From Leishmania martiniquensis (lineage: Eukaryota; Euglenozoa; Kinetoplastea; Trypanosomatida; Trypanosomatidae), in contig NC_090158.1 in the NCBI RefSeq assembly GCF_017916325.1, forward strand, positions 82,501 to 95,000: a DNA stretch of 12,500 bases. Reading direction: 5' to 3'. Both the position numbers and the translations under genes were made by a program. This document shows, piece after piece, positions 8,863-12,500 of the stretch. Below the pieces are notes generated by a model, which ran no database searches, was not told the origin of the DNA, and saw nothing but the letters and a program-made list of their open reading frames with translations. Within the stretch, counting starts at the first letter, position 1. Each line of letters starts with the position of its first letter.

Positions 8863-8875
8863 ACTTCTTTTTCAG
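8863..8875 (+). promoter_or_regulatory. Splice acceptor predicted for YIP1
   Basis: A short T-rich tract (C-T-T-C followed by five T) ends in CAG with the AG at 8874-8875. The 216 bases from here to the YIP1 ATG contain no ATG in any frame, as expected of a true leader. A second possible acceptor is CAG with AG at 9024-9025, preceded by C/T-rich sequence, which would give a 66-base leader. Confidence 0.5.
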
Positions 8876-9091
8876 GGGTGTCGTTGTTTCGTTTAGCTTC
8901 CCGTCTTGGCACTTAAACCCTACTCTCGCCGCATCGCTTGGTCGAGCACGTGTGCCCGGAATCATCGTCCTGCTCCACTCCACTCCCCTTCCGCCTGGGG
9001 CGTGTCTGCGCCTCTTATCGCTCAGTGAGGGCAATCGGGCAACCGCTGCCGACTTTCTCCTTCTGCTCTGCCACCCAAAAGACAAGGCACA

Positions 9092-9661
9092 ATGCTCGAT
9101 GAGCGGCACGTGAACGCAGACCCAAACACCATCTCTACGTTGGATGAGCCGGTGCTGCAGACGCTGTTGCGTGACGCCAAGGCGATCGGGCGCAAGCTTA
9201 TCGTGGTGGTGTGCCCCCCTCTCAGTGAAGAGAAGGAGCTTCGTGATTGGGATCTCTGGGGGCCGCTGTTCCTGTGCCTTATTCTGGCGTCCATCCTCAC
9301 CATAAACGCCAGCGAAGACCAGGGGGCCGCCGTCTTCTCGGCCGTCTTCGTCTTTGTCTGGATCGGCGGCCTCGTCGTCACCATCAACGCCAAGTTGCTG
9401 GGCAGCAAGATTATGTTCTTTCAGACATACTGCGCCATGGGCTACTGCTTGGCGCCCATCTGCCTCGGAGCTCTTTTGTGCTGCGTCATTCCGTGGTTCT
9501 TGGTGAACCTCGTGCTGTGCGTCGTCGCGTGGGCATGGGCCTGCTGGGCTGCCCTGCGCTTTTTCCGTAACACTGTGAGCGCTGACCGCGAGGGGCTCGT
9601 GGTGTACCCGGTCGGGCTCTTCTACATCTTCTTTAGTTGGATGGTACTCGTTGGTGTTTGA
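9092..9661 (+). CDS. YIP1: YIP1-family membrane protein (terbinafine-resistance-locus protein)
   Basis: A complete 189-aa protein of the YIP1/YIPF family, integral to ER/Golgi membranes, where family members help Rab GTPases and vesicle traffic. Residues 19-42 carry a motif typical of the YIPF6/Yip4 branch (VLxTLLRD, then basic, then a Pro). DLWGP at 54-58 is the family signature entering the first span, and GYCLAP at 117-122 matches the conserved third-span motif. Five hydrophobic segments lie near 57-73, 79-99, 113-130, 132-157 and 168-188. The hydrophilic N-terminus should face the cytosol. Codons end mostly in G or C, unlike the spacers. The start is the first ATG after an ATG-free leader. 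In Leishmania this gene (HTBF) lies in the amplifiable H locus just upstream of PGPA, as here; its link to terbinafine resistance was found by amplification or overexpression. Family assignment is secure, the locus name nearly so. Confidence 0.92.
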   Translation: MLDERHVNADPNTISTLDEPVLQTLLRDAKAIGRKLIVVVCPPLSEEKELRDWDLWGPLFLCLILASILTINASEDQGAAVFSAVFVFVWIGGLVVTINAKLLGSKIMFFQTYCAMGYCLAPICLGALLCCVIPWFLVNLVLCVVAWAWACWAALRFFRNTVSADREGLVVYPVGLFYIFFSWMVLVGV

Positions 9662-9670
9662 AGAAAGGTT

Positions 9671-9722
9671 CGCCGACCTCGCGCTCGGCGGTGTGGTGGC
9701 CGTCTGTGGTGCACTAGACCAC
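9671..9722 (+). other. Two small hairpins after the YIP1 stop
   Basis: CGCCGA (9671-9676) pairs with TCGGCG (9685-9690) around an 8-base loop. GTGGT (9706-9710) pairs with ACCAC (9718-9722) around a 7-base loop. Both lie within 62 bases of the stop codon. They are short and could be chance in G+C-rich DNA; a role in mRNA stability is speculative. Confidence 0.3.
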
Positions 9723-10059
9723 CTGCAGAACGTAGGGAGGGAGGGGGGAGGGCAGTATGCGTAGGAGTTGGCCATGTAATCCATATTAGAGGGTCCTGTG
9801 AAAGCATTTTGGCTCGCTCAGTTGCGGCAGCAGAGTCTCGCGGTATTCGCGATGCACTTGCCGCCACCTCCTTTCGCTCCCTTCTCTTAGCCTTTGGTGT
9901 CCGGTTGGTTTGTCTGCGTCTGAGGCTGAGCCGTCGAGTGCCTCTTCTCAATCGATAGGCGCGCCTGCCTCGGTGGATGCGTAATGCTCCACGTTGTCCG
10001 AAGTGTCTGTCTCTTTCGGCTGCGTCTTTTCCTGCAACTTCCCCCCTCCTCCCACTCAT

Positions 10060-10540
10060 GACGAGGGGCTTACGCGCCCCAGCGCCTGTGGTGGTACCTC
10101 AGGGCTCCGGTGCCCCACCCCCGCCCTCTGTGAGACGACGCCAGGCAGCGCGCCTCCCCCGTCGCTTCCTCATCTCCCCTGCTGATGCCACACCACTTGT
10201 CGCGCAGGCAGGGCCGAGTACCAGCGACTTGCAGAAGTGAGAGCGACGCATCGCTACAGAGGCCGGCCGTCAGCCCCCGCGTGGCGTCGACGTGACTGGG
10301 GCGCATCTCACGTGACGCGCACTGCCTGCTGGTGTGTGGGGCCTCGACCACGCTGCGAGGGATGAGGCGTGTCGCGACCAGCACGGTGGCAGCGGGTGTG
10401 TGCTGAGCTGGAGTGCCGAGGCCGTGCTCCGATGACGGGGTCGGCGCGTCACTGGAACGCGTGTCCACGCCCGCTTTGCAGCGGGCGAGGTGGGGCTGTG
10501 GCTGGCTGGTTGGGGGATGTCGGGTTGTGGCCGGCTCATG
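10060..10540 (+). mobile_element. Possible SIDER-type retroposon in the YIP1 3' UTR
   Basis: This G+C-rich, non-coding segment has the style of the SIDER2 class of extinct Leishmania retroposons, which are abundant in 3' UTRs and often destabilise mRNAs. It has dense GC-rich blocks, a central region rich in GTGTGGGGCC-like phrases and a right end running into a TG-rich tandem. Its position between two genes in the sense orientation is typical. The boundaries are approximate; I cannot point to a definite tail or target-site duplication. The resemblance is from memory and needs alignment. Confidence 0.35.
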
Positions 10541-10566
10541 TAAGTGTGTGTAAGTGTGTGTGTGTG
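10541..10566. repeat. TAAGTGTGTG tandem running into (TG)n
   Basis: The decamer TAAGTGTGTG occurs twice in a row (10541-10560) and continues into further TG units. This is a simple repeat likely to vary in length, placed at the right edge of the retroposon-like segment, where it could mark its end. Confidence 0.85.
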
Positions 10567-11087
10567 CGGTGCAAGACGGCGAAAGTCTTTGAGAAGAGCG
10601 CTTCACAGCGACTGCCGCTCGCCTCTTCGTGCAACGGCATAATGTCCTTTTCTTTCCCCCTCTTCCTCTCTCTACCTCTAAGGCACACGCACACATTCAC
10701 AGGCCTTCAGGCTGGCGCCGGCTCTCCACCGCCTTCAAATCCTCTCCCTCCACGAGCACTCTTCTGCCTTTCTCTGGGGTTGCCGGTCAGACGGTCGACC
10801 CCTCCAAATCTCCTTCGACAACCTTGTTGCACTCTGCGCCCCGCTCTTCATGTGTCGGCTCTCCCGTAATTCGACGTTTTTCTTTATCGACTCGAGGCGC
10901 GTGCGTGAGAAGTGTTCATCTGTGTGGGTGTCTGGCACGTGCTCTTTCTGCCCCTGGGAGGCCCTCAGCCCCTTCTGCGCTGCTGTTCTCCGTCTCCGTC
11001 ACACCTCTTCCCTGATCGATCGCGGCGTCAGCCTTCGCGGTACGGCAGATATACGCTCGTCGACTCAGCCTGTGTAGGCAACTGGCA

Positions 11088-11106
11088 TTCTTTTTTTCCT
11101 CAATAG
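11088..11106 (+). promoter_or_regulatory. Splice acceptor predicted for PGPA
   Basis: A T/C tract (TTC, a run of T, then CCTC) is followed by the first AG at 11105-11106. The 160 bases from there to the ATG at 11267 contain no ATG in any frame, which supports both this acceptor and the chosen start. Further pyrimidine-rich sequence around 11107-11175 could allow alternative acceptors closer to the gene. Confidence 0.6.
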
Positions 11107-11266
11107 GCTGTCATCTTCGCTGTTTCTTCCTCAACACTGTCTGCACGAGGTTGAACTCCTCCTCTTCGAGCTCTCCTGCTGTTCTGCCAGTGCCGATCAA
11201 CGCGCTGCCCTTGAGAAGAGGTGTCGTGGTAAAGGCTGAAGCGAGAAGGCCTCCACGCCACAGGTC

Positions 11267-12500
11267 ATGCCTGCATCGAATCGTGTGCGCCTTTCGCCGA
11301 TTGACGAGGCCAGACGGCTCATCAGCCATGCTGCTTCCGAGCAAGGCTGTACCCTATCCGGCTTTGAGGACGACCACGCCCCTGACTTGATGGCTGATAC
11401 AGAGGCCTTCAACGATGTGGCGCAGGTGCGCCGCCAGTGTGAGGCACAATATGAGTTCGCCAAGCAGCTGGATGATCTGTGGGGCCGTGAGCCTGCCTAC
11501 ACGCCGACAGTGGAGGACAAGGCGAACTGGTTCCAGCAGCTGTACTACGGGTGGGTGGGGGACTTCATTTACAAGGCTGCAGCCGGGAGCATCACTGAGA
11601 AGGATTTGCCGCCTCCATCGCGGAATACGCGAACGTATAACACGGGGCGCAAGCTCTCGCGGCAGGTGCACGCTGATATTGAGGCAAGCCGGAGGTGGGA
11701 CGGGTATGCTGGGTGCGAGGTTACGTACAAGGCGGAGGCAGAGACGAGCGGCGTGCTGCGGTGGATCGGCTACTTGCAGCAGTCCGATTACCCGCGGTCG
11801 CTGGTGGCTGGGGTGGAGTGGCGTGTGGCACCGCGGCACCGGCGGCAGGCCACGAAGGGCAGCGGGGCGGCACTGCACAACGGCGTCGTGCACGGCGAGC
11901 GGCTATTCTGGCCGCACAAAGAGAACCAGCGGTGCTCGTGCGAACCGGTAGACCGTCTGCACCTCAGGTCGGCGCGCAGTCCAATGTGTCCCGGGCCACC
12001 GCCGCCGCTGAATCTCTTGATGACCCTCTGCAAGACGCACTGGTACCATGTGTGGGCACAGGTCTTGCCGAAGCTGCTGTCAGACGTCGCCGCTGTACTT
12101 TTGCCGGTGCTGTTAGAGTATTATGTGAAGTACCTCGGCGCGGACAGTGCGTCGTGGGGCTGGGGCATGGGACTTGTGTGGACGATCTTTCTCACGAGCG
12201 TGGTTCAGAGCTGCATGGCACACAAGTACGACCACATCAGCATCCGAAGTGCGGCGCTATTCGAGACGTCGTCGATGGCGCTGCTGTTCGAAAAGTGCTT
12301 CACAGTGTCGCAGCGGTCGCTGCGGCGACCGGACATGTCTGTGGGCCGCATCATGAACATGGTGGGGAACGACGTGGATAACATTAGCAGCCTTAACTGG
12401 TACCTGATGTACTTTTGGAGTGCCCCACTGCAGCTGACGCTCTGCTTTTTGTTGCTGTTGCGGCTTGTCGGGTGGTGCGCGCTGCCGGGCATGGCCTTCC
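11267..12500 (+). CDS. MRPA: ABCC-subfamily ABC transporter PGPA/MRPA, N-terminal part
   Basis: The first 411 codons of a large ABC transporter; the rest lies beyond the right edge, so neither ATP-binding domain is visible. An in-frame TGA at 11237 makes 11267 the most upstream possible ATG. Residues 1-85 are hydrophilic. Residues 86-115 (a Trp/Tyr-rich helix, then EKDLPPP) match the linker that precedes the first membrane domain in MRP proteins. A basic, proline-bearing stretch runs to about 250. Hydrophobic spans follow near 262-287, 299-318 and 377-403, with the ABCC-type signature VGRIMNMVGNDVDN at 359-372, equivalent to the G-x-I-x-N-x-x-x-x-D motif of the family. No five-span TMD0 precedes the linker. 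Being directly downstream of YIP1 identifies it as Leishmania PGPA/MRPA (ABCC3), known to sequester metal-thiol conjugates in intracellular vesicles and to raise arsenite and antimony tolerance when amplified. Related ABCC paralogues in the same locus are the main alternative. Confidence 0.88.
   Translation, partial: MPASNRVRLSPIDEARRLISHAASEQGCTLSGFEDDHAPDLMADTEAFNDVAQVRRQCEAQYEFAKQLDDLWGREPAYTPTVEDKANWFQQLYYGWVGDFIYKAAAGSITEKDLPPPSRNTRTYNTGRKLSRQVHADIEASRRWDGYAGCEVTYKAEAETSGVLRWIGYLQQSDYPRSLVAGVEWRVAPRHRRQATKGSGAALHNGVVHGERLFWPHKENQRCSCEPVDRLHLRSARSPMCPGPPPPLNLLMTLCKTHWYHVWAQVLPKLLSDVAAVLLPVLLEYYVKYLGADSASWGWGMGLVWTIFLTSVVQSCMAHKYDHISIRSAALFETSSMALLFEKCFTVSQRSLRRPDMSVGRIMNMVGNDVDNISSLNWYLMYFWSAPLQLTLCFLLLLRLVGWCALPGMAF

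Larger units (their letters stand above)
6040..9091. other. Three-kilobase spacer upstream of YIP1
   Basis: No gene can be firmly supported. Longer plus frames at 6161-6766 and 7777-8415, and minus frames at 7274-7819 and 8041-8541, lack domains, membrane patterns or consistent G/C-ending codons. There are several tract-plus-AG sites (about 7157-7204, 8073-8106, 8863-8875), a TG run near 6170-6182, a CA run at 8653-8669 and a C-rich block at 8470-8502. Most of this is probably long untranslated sequence, including the YIP1 leader at the right end. Small unannotated transcripts are possible. Confidence 0.55.
9662..11266. other. YIP1-PGPA spacer
   Basis: A 1.6-kb spacer expected to hold the YIP1 3' UTR and the PGPA leader. 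It contains two small hairpins just after the YIP1 stop, a purine-rich block near 9734-9753, a retroposon-like segment (about 10060-10540), a TG-rich tandem (10541-10566), a C/T-rich tract at about 10648-10680 and the PGPA acceptor near 11106. Frames on either strand (minus 10070-10696, plus 10629-11015) show no protein-like features. Confidence 0.6.

Noticed and set aside
8714..9784. 356-aa minus-strand open frame over YIP1
   Set aside because: It is antisense to a securely identified gene with G/C-ending codons, which routinely creates long opposite-strand frames. Its translation is hydrophilic low-complexity sequence.
11354..11893. 179-aa minus-strand frame, and plus frames at 11415 and 11695
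   Set aside because: All are shadows of the ABC transporter gene, whose own frame stays open from 11267 to the window end with clear family motifs.

Overview
The window looks like nuclear DNA from a trypanosomatid of the genus Leishmania or a close relative such as L. tarentolae. No gene shows an intron. All convincing genes lie on the plus strand, are separated by kilobase-scale G+C-rich spacers, and are preceded by polypyrimidine tracts with AG acceptors of the kind used for spliced-leader trans-splicing. The spacers are rich in (CA)n/(TG)n runs. Nothing bacterial (Shine-Dalgarno sites, operon packing, CRISPR) is visible.

Two neighbouring genes place the window. At 9092-9661 is a five-span YIP1-family membrane protein. 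In Leishmania this family member sits in the H locus of chromosome 23 and is annotated as the terbinafine-resistance-locus protein (HTBF/YIP1). Downstream, from 11267 and running off the right edge, is the N-terminal 411 codons of an ABCC-subfamily ABC transporter, which by sequence and position should be P-glycoprotein A (PGPA, also called MRPA or ABCC3), an intracellular metal-thiol conjugate pump. The locus name comes from recognition of the pair, not from a database search.

Layout: 1-3073 holds no convincing gene and contains a possible degenerate retroposon on the minus strand (about 2080-2760). At 3074-3535 is a candidate small membrane protein of 153 aa behind a strong pyrimidine tract. 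At 4482-4964 is a good hypothetical gene, a 160-aa proline-rich protein with a single C-terminal membrane anchor. At 5773-6039 is a candidate 88-aa protein with a presequence-like N-terminus and one hydrophobic segment. From 6040 to 9091 is a 3-kb spacer with several orphan splice-acceptor-like sites and only weak short ORFs. YIP1 follows, then a 1.6-kb spacer with a second possible retroposon-like segment (about 10060-10540), and then PGPA.

The genes are probably read as part of one left-to-right polycistronic unit, with no strand switch in view. YIP1 is expected to act in ER/Golgi vesicle traffic and PGPA to load metal-thiol conjugates into internal vesicles; no direct functional link between them can be read from the sequence. 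The repeats near them matter because the H locus is known for drug-selected gene amplification by recombination between repeats. No clearly new biological system is visible. The most worthwhile leads are the unrecognised small membrane-protein ORFs and the possible repeat elements.
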